Assembly (NCBI RefSeq): GCF_900111775.1
Contig: NZ_FOJJ01000012.1
Coordinates: forward strand, 62,001-126,000
Direction of reading: 5' to 3'
DNA from: Desulfuromonas acetexigens
Lineage (GTDB): Bacteria > Desulfobacterota > Desulfuromonadia > Desulfuromonadales > Trichloromonadaceae
DNA: 64,000 bases
Shown here: positions 41,532 through 52,525 of the stretch, in pieces
Position numbering within the stretch: the first letter of the stretch is position 1
Layout: each line of letters opens with the position of its first letter
Notes under the pieces: generated by a model
Databases searched by the model: none
What the model was told of the DNA's origin: nothing
Seen by the model: the letters and a program-made list of their open reading frames with translations, nothing else
Program-made: the position numbers and the translations under genes

Positions 41532-44500
41532 ATTGTCGAGCTTTCCGCCGCCTCGTCGTTACCGAGTAGGCGGTCGAAGATGGCCCGAATCTTTTCTGTC
41601 ACCTGGCGGTATTCTTCCAGAAAGACCTCGTCCGGGCGCCGGGGACGCTCGGGGTAGCCGAGGCGGCGGGCGAGTTTGAGCAGGTAAGCGCGGTCGCCGG
41701 AAAGGTCGTTGATTGACTGGTCATGGACCAGGCGCAGGCGGTTTTCCAGGCGGCGCAGAAATTTGTAGCCGTTTTCCAGGTCGGCGCGGTCTTCCGGGGC
41801 GAGAAGGCCTTCTCCTTCCAGGGCGGCCAGGGCTCCCAAGGTGTTGCTGACCTGCACGGTTGGGTGGGCGGCGCCGTGGAGGATCTGCAGATATTGGACG
41901 ATGAATTCCACGTCCACCATCCCCCCGCGACCAGTCTTGATGTTGAAATGACCGGCCCTCTCCTTGGCGATTTCACTCTCCATGCGCGCCCGCAGTCGGC
42001 GGATCTCGGTTTGCAGTTCCGCCGGCACCGGGCGCAGGTAGACGATCTCGCGGTTGATCGCCTCGATTTGCCGGGCCAGGATTTCCGGACCGAGGACGAC
42101 CCGCGCCTTGGTCAGTGCCTGGCGTTCCCAGGGGGCCGCCGAGGATTCGTGGTAGCGCCGGTAGGCGGCCAGGCTCGTCACCAGCGGCCCCTGGTTCCCC
42201 GAGGGGCGCAGCCGGGTGTCGATCTGGTAGACGGAGCCTTCGCGGGTCATCAGGGTCAGCACCGAGATGATCCGTTGCGCCAGCCGGGCGAAGTATTCGG
42301 GATTGCTCTGCCCCCTGAAGCGGTCGGGCTCGGTCCCCTCTACCGGCCGGGTTTCCCCCTCCCCCTCGTAGATGAAGATGATGTCCAGATCCGAGTGGTA
42401 GTTCAGTTCCATCCCCCCCAGCTTGCCCATGCCGACAATGGCGAAACCGGCCTCCTCGCCGCTCTCTTTGCAAAAGGGGAGGCCGAAACGGGGGATCAGC
42501 TCCTCTCGGGCGATGGCCACCGCCTGCTTCAGGCAGGCATCGGCGAGAGAGGAGAGCTGGGAAGTCAGCTCCCCCTGCGGCGTTTTGCCGTGGGTGTCGC
42601 TCATGGCCAGGCGCAGGAATTCCTCGTTGCGGAAACGTCGCAGAATTTCCAGCTTATCTTCGTAATTGTCCGCCTCGGCGAGGAGCGCAGCGAGATCCCC
42701 TTCGATGGTTTCGCTGTCCTTGTAGGTCAGGGCATGGGCGCCGGAAACGAGGGAATCGAGGATTTCCGGGTGCTGGATGAAGATCCGCGAGAGGAACTGG
42801 CTGGTGCTGAACAGGGAGATGAGCACAGTGATGATCTCGCGATTCTCCGACAGCAGGGCGTAAAAGGTCCCTCGCGCCCGGCGCACCGCCGTGGTCATGA
42901 AGCGTTCGAGGTTGAGCAGGGCCATTTCCGGCTCGGGGGAGTCGAGCACCGCCTGCATCAGCAGCGGGGCGATACGTTCCAGCTGGCGCCGGGTGCGGCG
43001 GGTGATATGGGCGTGGGGTGGCCCGTCGCGGAGGGTGAGCAAGGTCTCAAAGGCGGCATCAGGGTTTTTGAAACCCTTCTCCTCTAACAGGTCCTTGATC
43101 AGATCGACATCGGCACCGGGATCGAAGAGGAAGCTGACTTCCGGGCGGACCTCTTCGCGGCTTTCCGCCTCGCTGGTGTAGAAGAGGTCGCGGTAGATCG
43201 CTTCGACGCCGCTTCGGTGTTTTTCCAGAGCGAGGGCGAAAGCGGCATGGTTGGGGAAGCCGCAGCGGCGGGCCAGGGCCTGGCGTTCGGCCTCGGTGGC
43301 GGGGAGGTTGTGGGTCTGACGCTCCTGCACCACCTGGATGCGGTGTTCGGCGGTGCGCAGAAAGATGTAGGCCTCGCGCAGGGTGTCACGCACCTCGGCG
43401 CTGATCAGTCCTTCTTTCTGCAGTCGGTCGAGGGCGCGCAGGGAATTTTTTTCCCGCAGGGAGGGCTTGCGCCCCGAATGGATCAGTTGCAGGGCCTGGA
43501 TGAAGAACTCGATCTCGCGGATGCCCCCCCGGCCGAGTTTGAGATTGGTTTCCGCCTCCTGCTTGCGGGCCAGGCTCTGGTCGATCTTCTGTTTCATCCC
43601 CTTGATGTCCTCGACCATGCCGTAGTCGAGGTAGCGGCGAAAGACGAAGGGTTCCAGGCTTTTCAACAGCCGTTTGCCGAGGGGGATGGTGCCGGCCACC
43701 GGCCGCGCCTTGATCAGCGCCGCCCGCTCCCAGCTCTGCCCCCAGCTTTCGTAGTAGACCTCAGCGCTGCGCAGGGAGTTGGCCATTTCGCCGCTGTTTC
43801 CTTCCGGACGCAGGCGCAGGTCGACGCGGAAGACAAAGCCGTCTTCCGTCGGCTGGCTGATCGCCTTGGTGATGAGTTCCGCCAGTTTGCAGAAGTAGGG
43901 ATGGAGGTGGATGCGGTTTTTGACGGCGCCGGTGGGATCAGGGACGCCGCTGCTCAGGCCCCGTTCCGAGGAATAGAAGTAGATCAGGTCGATGTCCGAG
44001 GAGAAGTTGAGTTCGCGGCCGCCAAGCTTGCCCATGCCGAGGATGGTGAACTCTGCTTCCCCCCCGGGTGCACCGTTTTCTCCGTCCAGAATCGGCGCGC
44101 CGTATTCGGCCCGCAGCAGGACCGTGCAGACTTCATAGGCTCGTTGCAGGGTGGTGGCGGCCAGGGCCGAGAGTTCGGCGGTGACTTCCACCAGGTCGGC
44201 CAGCCCTCCCAGGTCGCGGGCGCCGATGCGCAGCATCTCCCGGGATTTGTAGCGGCGCAGCCCGTTCTGCAGTTCGGCGAAGGGGGCCGTTTCGGGAATC
44301 CGCTCACGCAGTTCGGCGAGCATCGCCGTCTCGTCCTTGCGCCGACGGATTTCCCCGCCGGCGAAAAGATCCTCGAAAAAGTCCTTTCGCCGGCAAAGAA
44401 TGCCGGTCAAGAAGGGGGAGGCGCCGAGCACGGTGAGGAGCAGGCGCCGGTCTTCCGGCGCGGTCAGCACCGCCGTCAGACTCTCGCGCGGGAGGCCGTT

Positions 44501-44731
44501 GCCGAGACGTTCGAGGCTGTTCAGGACGAGGTCGGGATCGGCAGCGGCATGGGCCGCTGCCGTCAGGGTCGCGAGCAGCTCTGCATCCCCGAGCAACTCG
44601 TACAGCAGTTCCAGGTTGGTGGCGGTCTTCTCCGGCTCGGCGAAACCGAGCTCCCGCGCCAGTTCCCGGCGGGCGTCCGGTCCCTCGGCCAAGGTCCGGC
44701 GCAGACGTTCGGCGAGGGCCGCCGGGGTCAT
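41528..44731 (-). CDS. glnE: Glutamine synthetase adenylyltransferase/deadenylase
   Basis: GlnE adds or removes AMP on glutamine synthetase in answer to PII and glutamine. The 1067-residue protein has two nucleotidyltransferase domains: GMGKLGGRELNFSSDIDLIY near residue 230 (deadenylase half) and GMGKLGGMELNYHSDLDIIF near 775 (adenylyl half). The helical domain between holds FIQALQLIHSGRKPSLREKN. The ATG at 44731 overlaps the mtnA stop by one base, so the two are coupled although unrelated in pathway. A longer open frame reaches 44794. Its stop codon lies in an inverted repeat. Confidence 0.93.
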   Translation of the reverse strand: MTPAALAERLRRTLAEGPDARRELARELGFAEPEKTATNLELLYELLGDAELLATLTAAAHAAADPDLVLNSLERLGNGLPRESLTAVLTAPEDRRLLLTVLGASPFLTGILCRRKDFFEDLFAGGEIRRRKDETAMLAELRERIPETAPFAELQNGLRRYKSREMLRIGARDLGGLADLVEVTAELSALAATTLQRAYEVCTVLLRAEYGAPILDGENGAPGGEAEFTILGMGKLGGRELNFSSDIDLIYFYSSERGLSSGVPDPTGAVKNRIHLHPYFCKLAELITKAISQPTEDGFVFRVDLRLRPEGNSGEMANSLRSAEVYYESWGQSWERAALIKARPVAGTIPLGKRLLKSLEPFVFRRYLDYGMVEDIKGMKQKIDQSLARKQEAETNLKLGRGGIREIEFFIQALQLIHSGRKPSLREKNSLRALDRLQKEGLISAEVRDTLREAYIFLRTAEHRIQVVQERQTHNLPATEAERQALARRCGFPNHAAFALALEKHRSGVEAIYRDLFYTSEAESREEVRPEVSFLFDPGADVDLIKDLLEEKGFKNPDAAFETLLTLRDGPPHAHITRRTRRQLERIAPLLMQAVLDSPEPEMALLNLERFMTTAVRRARGTFYALLSENREIITVLISLFSTSQFLSRIFIQHPEILDSLVSGAHALTYKDSETIEGDLAALLAEADNYEDKLEILRRFRNEEFLRLAMSDTHGKTPQGELTSQLSSLADACLKQAVAIAREELIPRFGLPFCKESGEEAGFAIVGMGKLGGMELNYHSDLDIIFIYEGEGETRPVEGTEPDRFRGQSNPEYFARLAQRIISVLTLMTREGSVYQIDTRLRPSGNQGPLVTSLAAYRRYHESSAAPWERQALTKARVVLGPEILARQIEAINREIVYLRPVPAELQTEIRRLRARMESEIAKERAGHFNIKTGRGGMVDVEFIVQYLQILHGAAHPTVQVSNTLGALAALEGEGLLAPEDRADLENGYKFLRRLENRLRLVHDQSINDLSGDRAYLLKLARRLGYPERPRRPDEVFLEEYRQVTEKIRAIFDRLLGNDEAAESSTM

Positions 44732-45777
44732 CAGCGCACCCGGGACATGAGGGTCTTGAGCCCCTCGCCATAGTCGCCGCGCGCGATCCCCCATTCGGTG
44801 ATGATGGCGGAAATGAGCCGGGCCGGTGTCACATCGAAGGAAGGATTGCGTACCGCCACGCCGCTCGGGGCGATCTGCTTATCGCCGCAGTGGGTCACCT
44901 CGCGGGCATCCCGCTCTTCGATGGGGATCAGGCTGCCGTCGGCCAGGCTCATGTCGATGGTTGAGGTCGGCGCGGCGACATAGAAGGGGAGGCCGTGCTC
45001 CTTCGCCAGCACCGCCACGGTGTAGGTGCCGATCTTGTTGGCGGTGTCGCCGTTGGCGGCAATGCGGTCGGCGCCGACGATGACGCAGTCGATCTCCCCC
45101 TTGCTCATCAGGTAGCCGGCCATATTGTCGCAGATCAGGGTGACGGGGATGTTGTCCTTCTGCAACTCCCAGGCGGTCAGCCGGGCGCCCTGCAAGAAGG
45201 GGCGCGTCTCGTCGGCCAGCACCGAAATGTTCTTGCCCGCCAACTGGGCAGCGCGGAGCACGCCAAGGGCGGTGCCGAAGCCACCGGTGGCCAGCGCCCC
45301 GGCATTGCAGTGGGTGAGCACCCGCGCCCCATCGGGGATCAGTTCCTGGCCGTGGCGGCCCATGGCCATGTTCACGCGGATATCCTCATCGGCGATGGCC
45401 ATCGCCTCATATTCGAGGACGATTTTTATGTCCGCCACCGGATAGGAGCTGTTCGCCTTGGCGAAGTTTTTCATCCGCTCCAGCGCCCAACTGAGATTGA
45501 CCGCTGTCGGCCGGGTTGCCGCCAGCGTCGCGCAGACCTTTTCGAAGCGGGCGAAAAAACGGTCGAAATCTTCCTCGTCGATGTCGCGCGCGCCGAACCA
45601 GGCACCGAAGGCCGCCGCCACGCCGATGGCCGGCGCACCGCGCACGACCATGGTGCGGATCGCCTCGGCGACCCCCTGGTAATCGAAATAATCCCGCCAA
45701 ACCTCTTCGGTCGGCAGCAGACGCTGGTCAATCATCCGGCAGACGCCGTCACGGTATTCGATAGGTTTTATGGCCAT
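44731..45777 (-). CDS. mtnA: Methylthioribose-1-phosphate isomerase
   Basis: MtnA isomerises 5-methylthioribose 1-phosphate to the ribulose form in methionine salvage. The 348-residue length fits the eIF2B-like sugar isomerase family. Conserved parts are [17 protein letters not shown] near residue 48, [20 protein letters not shown] with the catalytic Cys, and [20 protein letters not shown] with the catalytic Asp. The ATG at 45777 has CGGAGAAAT; the sequence from 45778 to 45850 is a spacer duplicated at 46561-46627. No other salvage gene is nearby. Confidence 0.92.
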   Translation of the reverse strand: MAIKPIEYRDGVCRMIDQRLLPTEEVWRDYFDYQGVAEAIRTMVVRGAPAIGVAAAFGAWFGARDIDEEDFDRFFARFEKVCATLAATRPTAVNLSWALERMKNFAKANSSYPVADIKIVLEYEAMAIADEDIRVNMAMGRHGQELIPDGARVLTHCNAGALATGGFGTALGVLRAAQLAGKNISVLADETRPFLQGARLTAWELQKDNIPVTLICDNMAGYLMSKGEIDCVIVGADRIAANGDTANKIGTYTVAVLAKEHGLPFYVAAPTSTIDMSLADGSLIPIEERDAREVTHCGDKQIAPSGVAVRNPSFDVTPARLISAIITEWGIARGDYGEGLKTLMSRVR

Positions 45778-45853
45778 GGATGATTTCTCCGAAATCGGTG
45801 ATTGGTTGTCAGTGATTGGCAAAGGCGAAAACCAATGACCACTCACTGGTTTA
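45773..45853 (-). repeat. Spacer repeat A (copy next to mtnA)
   Basis: This segment includes the mntA stop (TAA at 45851-45853), heptamer units (CCAATGA, CCACTCA; GTGATTG twice) and the mtnA ribosome site and start. It is homologous to 46557-46630: both run TAA-ACCAGTGA..., ATTGGTTTTCG or a close form, ...CGGAGA.ATCATCCATGG on the minus strand. Confidence 0.7.
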
Positions 45854-46189
45854 TTGTTTTTCCGGCAACGGATAAAACCGCCGTCCTTCCTGAACGATCT
45901 TTTCCTTCAGCGGGATCTCCCCCAGTTTGTCCCAGTGTAGCAGGTCGAGCTTGAAGACCAGGGGCAGGTCGTCGATCTCGTTCCAGAGTCGGGAGAAGTC
46001 ACGGTCGCTCAGGTTCGGGGCGACGACTGCCAGGTCGAAGTCGGACCAGGGTTTGTCGGTGCCCTTGGCGCGGGAGCCGAAGATGAGCACCTGTTCGATC
46101 TGGGGATAGCGTCGGAAGATCTCCGCCATGTCGGCATAGTGCCGTTCGGCCAGGCCGAAAATCAGCCGTTCGTCAGCCATGTCCGGCAT
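45851..46189 (-). CDS. mntA: MntA-type nucleotidyltransferase antitoxin
   Basis: The 112-residue protein is a minimal MNT nucleotidyltransferase. The active-site pattern GS-X10-D-X-D is exact: [16 protein letters not shown] at residues 38-53. In studied HEPN/MNT pairs, the MNT protein neutralises the HEPN toxin by adding AMP groups to a tyrosine near its active site. Its start overlaps the end of hepT by 28 bases, so the two are tightly coupled. An inner ATG at 46180 is possible. The pair lies inside the gat-mtn-gln run. Confidence 0.85.
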   Translation of the reverse strand: MPDMADERLIFGLAERHYADMAEIFRRYPQIEQVLIFGSRAKGTDKPWSDFDLAVVAPNLSDRDFSRLWNEIDDLPLVFKLDLLHWDKLGEIPLKEKIVQEGRRFYPLPEKQ

Positions 46190-46560
46190 TTCTCGGCGAG
46201 TTGTCGAAAAAGGGGCAACCCTCGCCCGACAACGAAGTCGTACACGTCGTCGGCCAGCTTTTCGTGGTAGGTATGGCTGGTGAGGTTGCGTTTCTTCTGC
46301 ATATCGGTCCAGAGATTGCCGTCCTCGATCAGTCCGGCCTGCAACGCCTCCTGTACCGTTTCGCGCGGGGTCCGCACCGGCAGTCCTTCCGCTTCGAGCT
46401 TCAGCTTCAACATCTTCCAGCTCAGTTCGTGGGTGAACTCGAAGCGTTGAATGACCGAGTCGCGGACGAATTCATCCTTGGGCAGCGCCGCCGCTTTTTC
46501 CAGTTGCGTCAGCGCCTTGAGATAGTCGCCGATGCGTTCCTGTAGCCGAGCTTTATCCAT
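46162..46560 (-). CDS. hepT: HepT-type HEPN ribonuclease toxin
   Basis: The 132-residue helical protein belongs to the HEPN group once called nucleotidyltransferase substrate-binding proteins (HI0074 type). It carries the exact toxin motif RX4HXY: Arg91, His96 and Tyr98 in KKRNLTSHTYHEK. The Arg and His form an RNase site in active HEPN toxins and the Tyr is the usual AMP acceptor. The toxin comes before the antitoxin, as in the Shewanella HepT-MntA pair. Start ATG 46560 has CGGAG. Whether it is toxic here is not shown. Confidence 0.85.
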   Translation of the reverse strand: MDKARLQERIGDYLKALTQLEKAAALPKDEFVRDSVIQRFEFTHELSWKMLKLKLEAEGLPVRTPRETVQEALQAGLIEDGNLWTDMQKKRNLTSHTYHEKLADDVYDFVVGRGLPLFRQLAEKCRTWLTNG

Positions 46561-46627
46561 GGATGATCTCCGATAAAAGCGGTGATCGGTTTTCGTCCTT
46601 GCCAATCACTAATCACCAATCACTGGT

Positions 46628-46630
<3 letters not shown>
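46557..46630 (-). repeat. Spacer repeat B (copy next to gatB)
   Basis: This is the partner of 45773-45853. It contains the gatB stop (TAA at 46628-46630), three heptamer units CCAATCA, CTAATCA and CCAATCA (46602-46622), then the ribosome site and start of hepT. The two copies bracket the hepT-mntA pair exactly. Confidence 0.7.
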
Positions 46631-48076
<1,446 letters not shown>

Positions 48077-48100
48077 GGTGAATCCTTATTCGATATTTTG

Positions 48101-48174
48101 GTAGGGGCGCACCGCGTGCGCCCTTGGCACGGGCAACCGGGATGGAACATGGGCGCACATCGGTGCGCCCCTAC
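48101..48174. repeat. GTAGGGGCGCACCG-type inverted repeat in the gatA-gatB spacer
   Basis: Left arm 48101-48123 (GTAGGGGCGCACCGCGTGCG plus CCC) and right arm 48151-48174 are near-perfect reverse complements around 27 bases. It fills most of the 104-base spacer and would put a long hairpin in the gatCAB mRNA. A smaller relative lies at 15365-15388. Confidence 0.75.
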
Positions 48175-48180
48175 GCCCTA

Positions 48181-49650
48181 TCAGATATTCGGCGCCTGCT
48201 TGTGCCAGTCCGTCGCCTGCTCAAAAGCATAGGCCGCCTGCAGGATCGTTTCCTCGCCGAAGGGCCGTCCGATCAGCTGCAGGCCGATGGGCAGCCCGGC
48301 CGAGGAAAGGCCGCAGGGGAGGCTGAGGGCGCAGGTGCCGGCGAGGTTGACCGGAATGGTGAAGATGTCCGACAGGTACATCTGCAAGGGATCGGCGGTC
48401 TTCTCGCCGATCTTGAAGGCCGGGGTCGGCGCCACCGGGGTGAGGAGCACGTCGACCTGATTGAAAGCGTCGAGGAAATCCTGGCGGATCAGGGTGCGCA
48501 CCTTTTGCGCCTTGAGGTAGTAGGCGTCGTAGTAGCCCGAGGAGAGGGCGTAGGTGCCGAGCATGATGCGCCGCTTGACTTCGTCGCCGAAACCGGCGGC
48601 GCGGCTCTTCATGTACATGTCGATGAGCCCCTGCCCTTCGTCGACGCGCAGGCCGAAGCGTACGCCGTCGTAGCGGGAGAGGTTGCTCGACGCCTCGGCG
48701 GTGGCGACGAGATAGTAGCAGGCCACAGCGTAGGCGGTGTGGGGGAGGGAGACCTCGACGAATTCGGCGCCCATCTCGCGGCAGACACGGATCGCTTCGT
48801 CCGTCGCCTGGCGCACCTCGGGGTCGAGGCCGTCGATGAAATATTCCTTGGGCAGGCCGATCTTCATCCCTTTGATGCCTTGCCGGAGATTTTTCCGGTA
48901 GTCGGGCACCGCCCGGTTGACCGAGGTCGAGTCGGCGCGGTCGTGACCGGCGACGGCGCCGAGCAGGATGGCGCAGTCCTCCACGTCGCGGGTGACCGGG
49001 CCGACCTGATCGAGGGAAGAGGCGTAGGCGATGACGCCGTAGCGGGAGACCCGGCCGTAGGTCGGTTTGAGGCCGACCACGCCGCAGTGGGAGGCGGGCT
49101 GACGGATCGAGCCGCCGGTATCGGTGCCGAGGGCCGCCACCGTCTGCAGGGCCGCTACCGAAGCCGCGCTGCCGCCGGAGGAGCCGCCGGCGACGCAATC
49201 GAGATTCCAGGGGTTGCGCACCGGCCCGAAGGCGCTGGTTTCATTGGAGCTGCCCATGGCGAACTCATCCATGTTCAGCTTGCCGAGAATCACCGCCCCC
49301 TGCTCCTTGAGCTTGCGCACGGCGGTGCCGTCATAAGGGGGGATGAAGTTGTCGAGGATTTTCGAGGCGCAGGTGGTGCGCACCCCTTCGGTGACGAAGA
49401 TGTCTTTGAGCGCCAGGGGAATGCCGTTCAGAGGGCCGAATTTGCGCTCGCCGCACTCGCTGGACAGCAGTTTGTCGGCCGCTGCGGCCGCCTGCCGGGC
49501 GCTGTCGCCGGTGACGGTGATGAAGGCGTTGAGTTGCGGGTTGCTGGCTTCGATGCGGGCGAGAAAGGCCTCGGTCAACTCCAGTGAGGTGATCTCGCGC
49601 CTGAGCAGTCGTTGGTGCAGGCCGTGGATGGTGAGATCCGTCAGTTCCAT
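48181..49650 (-). CDS. gatA: Aspartyl/glutamyl-tRNA amidotransferase subunit A
   Basis: GatA is the glutaminase subunit of GatCAB. The 489-residue protein has the amidase signature with the Ser-cisSer-Lys triad: Lys in [14 protein letters not shown] near residue 78, and the serines in [17 protein letters not shown] near 155 and [16 protein letters not shown] near 177. The C-terminal [20 protein letters not shown] is also typical. The start at 49650 has TTTGGAG. It lies 82 bases after gatC, a spacer that contains a heptamer array. Confidence 0.96.
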   Translation of the reverse strand: MELTDLTIHGLHQRLLRREITSLELTEAFLARIEASNPQLNAFITVTGDSARQAAAAADKLLSSECGERKFGPLNGIPLALKDIFVTEGVRTTCASKILDNFIPPYDGTAVRKLKEQGAVILGKLNMDEFAMGSSNETSAFGPVRNPWNLDCVAGGSSGGSAASVAALQTVAALGTDTGGSIRQPASHCGVVGLKPTYGRVSRYGVIAYASSLDQVGPVTRDVEDCAILLGAVAGHDRADSTSVNRAVPDYRKNLRQGIKGMKIGLPKEYFIDGLDPEVRQATDEAIRVCREMGAEFVEVSLPHTAYAVACYYLVATAEASSNLSRYDGVRFGLRVDEGQGLIDMYMKSRAAGFGDEVKRRIMLGTYALSSGYYDAYYLKAQKVRTLIRQDFLDAFNQVDVLLTPVAPTPAFKIGEKTADPLQMYLSDIFTIPVNLAGTCALSLPCGLSSAGLPIGLQLIGRPFGEETILQAAYAFEQATDWHKQAPNI

Positions 49651-49699
49651 GCGGGTTTACTCCAAAAATGATGGCGGGCGCCGGCGGGAGGTTTTTCCC

Positions 49700-49727
49700 C
49701 TCACTCCTAACGCCTCACTCCTTACGA
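49700..49727. repeat. Heptanucleotide array (CTCACTC type)
   Basis: Four seven-base units CTCACTC, CTAACGC, CTCACTC and CTTACGA lie between gatC and gatA, beginning 6 bases after the gatC stop codon on the minus strand. Confidence 0.6.
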
Positions 49728-49732
49728 ACAAC

Positions 49733-50020
49733 TTATTCGATGACCTTGGGCACCCGGAAACAGCCGTTGCCGGCATCCGGCGCGTTGCTCAACGCCCGCT
49801 CGGCGCCGAGGGCCGGCGCGATCTGGTCGGGACGGAAAGCGTTTTCCATGGGGACGGCGTGGGCCGTGGGGAGGATGCCGTCGGTGTTCAGTTCGTTGAG
49901 CTGGTCGACATAGCCGAGAATGGCGTCCAGTTGGCCGGTGAGGGCTGCCAGTTCGGCCTCTTCCAGAGCCAGGCGGGAGAGGCGGGCGACCTGTTCGACC
50001 TCAAGGCGGGTGATTTTCAT
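49733..50020 (-). CDS. gatC: Aspartyl/glutamyl-tRNA amidotransferase subunit C
   Basis: GatC is the small belt subunit that stabilises GatA on GatB. The 95-residue length is normal. Conserved pieces are MKITRLEVEQVARLSRLALE at the N-terminus, ILGYVDQLNELNTDGILPTA and a final FRVPKVIE. The ATG at 50020 with GAGGT is the family start; a longer frame reaches 50071. It is the first gene of the gatC-gatA-gatB run. Confidence 0.95.
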   Translation of the reverse strand: MKITRLEVEQVARLSRLALEEAELAALTGQLDAILGYVDQLNELNTDGILPTAHAVPMENAFRPDQIAPALGAERALSNAPDAGNGCFRVPKVIE

Positions 50021-50239
50021 GGGATGACCTCGATTTTTTAAGATGGCGGAAACAGGGCCGGACGATACCACGGAAACCGCCGATTTTTCAACTTATAAGG
50101 CCCGGCGTCCCAATCAGGCCAAATCGGCCTTCCGGGTTTGGAGAGGGGTAAGGTTGCAATTCGTACCATCGGCGGGTATTATTCTTTCTGCCGCCATTCC
50201 GGCGGCGGATTAATCCGAACCCAAGGACAGGAGATTACG

Positions 50240-50908
50240 ATGAAAAAATTGATAGTTTTGCTTTTAGCTTCAACTCTGGTAGCGGCGGGCTGCGCCGCAC
50301 CCCAGACCAAGACCAGCAAGGGCGCCCTTATCGGCACCGGCGTCGGCGCTGCGGCGGGGGCCGGTCTCGGTCAGGCGATCGGCGGGGATACCGAGGGAAC
50401 GCTCATCGGTGCCGGCATCGGCGCCCTGGTCGGCGGTTTGGCCGGCGGCTCCTTTGGTCGCTACATGGACAACCAGGAAGCGGCCATGCGGCAACAGCTG
50501 GCCTACACTGAAAGCGCCAGCATTCAGCGCCAGGCCGAAACCCTGGCCGTCACCTTCAAGTCGGACGTGCTCTTCGACGTAGGTTCCTCGGCGATCAAGC
50601 CGGGTGGCATGACCGAACTCAATCGCGTCGCCCAGGTGCTCAACCAGTATCCGCAAACCACCATCCTCATCGCCGGTCACACCGACAGCACTGGCGCCGA
50701 GGATATGAACCAGCGTCTTTCCGAACAGCGCGCCCTCTCGGTGAAGAACACCCTGGTTGGCCAGGGGGTGGACGGCATGCGCATGAACACCATCGGTTTC
50801 GGTGAGAGCAAGCCGATTGCCGACAACAACACCCAGGCTGGCCAGCAGCTGAACCGCCGGGTCGAAATCACCATCACCCCGATGCAGGGGGCCGGTGCCC
50901 AGGGCTAA
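50240..50908 (+). CDS. OmpA-family lipoprotein with glycine-zipper (YiaD-like)
   Basis: The 222-residue lipoprotein (signal MKKLIVLLLASTLVAAGCAA, lipobox AAGC) has a glycine-zipper segment of about 45 residues (GALIGTGVGAAAGAGLGQAI) and a C-terminal OmpA domain that binds peptidoglycan, with TILIAGHTDSTGAEDMNQRL, RALSVKNTLV and the closing LNRRVEITI. It likely links the outer membrane to the wall. AGGAG precedes the ATG at 50240; an upstream frame to 50138 is not needed. It is divergent from gatC and ends at a bidirectional terminator. Confidence 0.9.
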   Translation: MKKLIVLLLASTLVAAGCAAPQTKTSKGALIGTGVGAAAGAGLGQAIGGDTEGTLIGAGIGALVGGLAGGSFGRYMDNQEAAMRQQLAYTESASIQRQAETLAVTFKSDVLFDVGSSAIKPGGMTELNRVAQVLNQYPQTTILIAGHTDSTGAEDMNQRLSEQRALSVKNTLVGQGVDGMRMNTIGFGESKPIADNNTQAGQQLNRRVEITITPMQGAGAQG

Positions 50909-50930
50909 ATTCCCGGGGGATCCCTCACAA

Positions 50931-50975
50931 CAGCAAAAAGCCCGCTTCCGACAATCGGAGGCGGGCTTTTTGCTG
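50931..50975. terminator. Bidirectional Rho-independent terminator
   Basis: Arms 50931-50951 and 50955-50975 pair over 21 bases with one mismatch around the loop CAA. Poly-A and poly-T flank the GC core GCCCGC on either side, so it can end both the OmpA gene (+) and tatA (-). Confidence 0.85.
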
Positions 50976-50997
50976 GGCACTTCGGGACGAAATAAAT

Positions 50998-51180
50998 CTA
51001 TTCGTCCTTCTTTTCTTCGAGTTCCTTTTTCTTTTCATCTTCGTCATCCTTGATCCCCTGCTTGAAATTGCGCAGGCCTTTGCCCAGCGCTCCGCCGACC
51101 TGGGGGAGTTTTCCGGCGCCGAAAATAATCAGTACGAGGATGAGGATGATGATCAGTTCTTGCGTGCCTAATCCAAACAT
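50998..51180 (-). CDS. tatA: TatA/E-type twin-arginine translocase subunit
   Basis: TatA subunits form the pore for folded proteins carrying a twin-arginine signal. The 60-residue protein has a short N-terminal membrane helix [20 protein letters not shown], the conserved [20 protein letters not shown] amphipathic helix and an acidic/lysine tail. AAAGGAG precedes the ATG. It is the last gene after mobA and moeA. The nearby PsrA (55034-57247) has a twin-arginine signal and is a natural client. No tatB or tatC is in the window. Confidence 0.92.
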   Translation of the reverse strand: MFGLGTQELIIILILVLIIFGAGKLPQVGGALGKGLRNFKQGIKDDEDEKKKELEEKKDE

Positions 51181-51248
51181 GGCCTGGTCTCCTTTGTTTC
51201 GTGGATGGGGAAAGGATACATCGGGATGCCGTCATTGTCGAAGGAAAA

Positions 51249-52466
51249 TCAAGGGGTAGCGCGCCCCGGCGGCAGGCGCAGCAGGAGCACTTCCACCTCT
51301 TCCCCGGGGGCGAGGTCGGGCGCGCCGATAGGAACCGGCAGCAGGGCGCGGCTCCCCTGCAGGCTGCGCGTCTGTCCCGATTCCTGGCGCGACGAGGGGC
51401 TGAAGGCGTAACGCCCCGCCGCTTCCGTCAGGCTTCCCCAGAGGAAGGCCTGACGCTTGCCGCCACCCTTGACCGGGGCGGTCAGGATGGCGCGCAGGCG
51501 CGGCGGCAGGGGATCGCCGTGGCCGCCGAGACGGCGCAGGGCGACCCGGGCAAAAAGTTCGAAGGTTGCCGCTGAGGCCGCCGGATTGCCCGGCAGTCCC
51601 AGCACCGGCACGCTCCGGGCGGTGCCGAAGAGGACCGGTTTGCCCGGTTTGATGGCGACCTTCCAGAAGCCGAGCCGGAAATCGTGGCGGCGCAACGTCT
51701 CCTGCACCAGGTCGCGATCCCCCACCGAGACCCCGCCGGTGGTGATGAGCAGATCGGCCTCGGCCAGACCCCGGGCGATCTTTTCATCCAGCTCCCCGGC
51801 CCGGTCCCGGGCGATGCCCAGGGGGATGACGGCGCACCCTTCCTCGCGCAGACGGGCGGCGAGCAGATGGAAGTTGGAGTTGATGATTTGCCCCGGCCCC
51901 GGCGTCTCGCCCAGTTCCACCAGTTCGTCGCCGGTGGAAAGGAGCGCCACCCTGGGGGTGGGATACACCGAAATCCGCGTAACGCCGGCGGCGGCAAGCA
52001 GACCGATTTCCCCCGAATGAATCGCCGTCCCGGGCGCAAGCAGCGTCTCCCCCGCGACAAACTCCTCCCCCCGCAGACGTACATGGTCTCCCAGTTTTGG
52101 CGCTTTTCGCAGTTGAATTTCATCCCCCGCGCTTTCCACCTCTTCGCTGGGTACCACCGTATCGGCTCCCGGCGGCAGGGGGGCGCCGGTCATGATCCGC
52201 ACCGCCTCTCCAGGCGTCAGGGCCGTCTTCTGCACGGCACCGGCCGGCAGAAAACCGCTGACGCGCAAGGAATCCCCCGCCCTTTGCCCGGCATGGGCAA
52301 AGGCATAGCCGTCCATCGCCGAGTTGTCCGCCGGCGGCAGATCCCAGCGGGCCTGTACCGGCGCGGCCAGAACCAGGCCGAGGGCGTCGGCCAAGGGGGC
52401 TTCCACGGGCGCCAGGGGGCGGATAGTGTCCAAGAGGATGCGCAGGGCGTGGGCGTAGTCGAGCAT
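51249..52466 (-). CDS. moeA: Molybdopterin molybdenumtransferase MoeA
   Basis: MoeA inserts molybdenum into adenylylated molybdopterin. The 405-residue protein has the four-domain plan: LPPADNSAMDGYAFAHAGQR at the N-terminus, MTGAPLPPGADTVVPSEEVE near residue 95, the MogA-like core VALLSTGDELVELGETPGPG and LLITTGGVSVGDRDLVQETL, and the C-terminal domain IV. The Asp in NSAMDGYA is the expected catalytic residue. It sits between mobA and tatA on the same strand, which matches cofactor supply to the nearby molybdoenzyme. Confidence 0.94.
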   Translation of the reverse strand: MLDYAHALRILLDTIRPLAPVEAPLADALGLVLAAPVQARWDLPPADNSAMDGYAFAHAGQRAGDSLRVSGFLPAGAVQKTALTPGEAVRIMTGAPLPPGADTVVPSEEVESAGDEIQLRKAPKLGDHVRLRGEEFVAGETLLAPGTAIHSGEIGLLAAAGVTRISVYPTPRVALLSTGDELVELGETPGPGQIINSNFHLLAARLREEGCAVIPLGIARDRAGELDEKIARGLAEADLLITTGGVSVGDRDLVQETLRRHDFRLGFWKVAIKPGKPVLFGTARSVPVLGLPGNPAASAATFELFARVALRRLGGHGDPLPPRLRAILTAPVKGGGKRQAFLWGSLTEAAGRYAFSPSSRQESGQTRSLQGSRALLPVPIGAPDLAPGEEVEVLLLRLPPGRATP

Positions 52467-52482
52467 CGTTTTAAAATCTTTC

Positions 52483-52524
52483 GTGCTGAGTGCTGAGTGC
52501 TGAGTGCTGAGTGCTGAGTGCTGA
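52483..52524. repeat. Perfect heptanucleotide array (GTGCTGA)x6
   Basis: Six uninterrupted copies of GTGCTGA fill 52483-52524 between moeA and mobA, ending one base before the mobA stop codon. This is the most regular array in the window and may vary in copy number between strains. Confidence 0.9.
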
Positions 52525-52525
52525 G

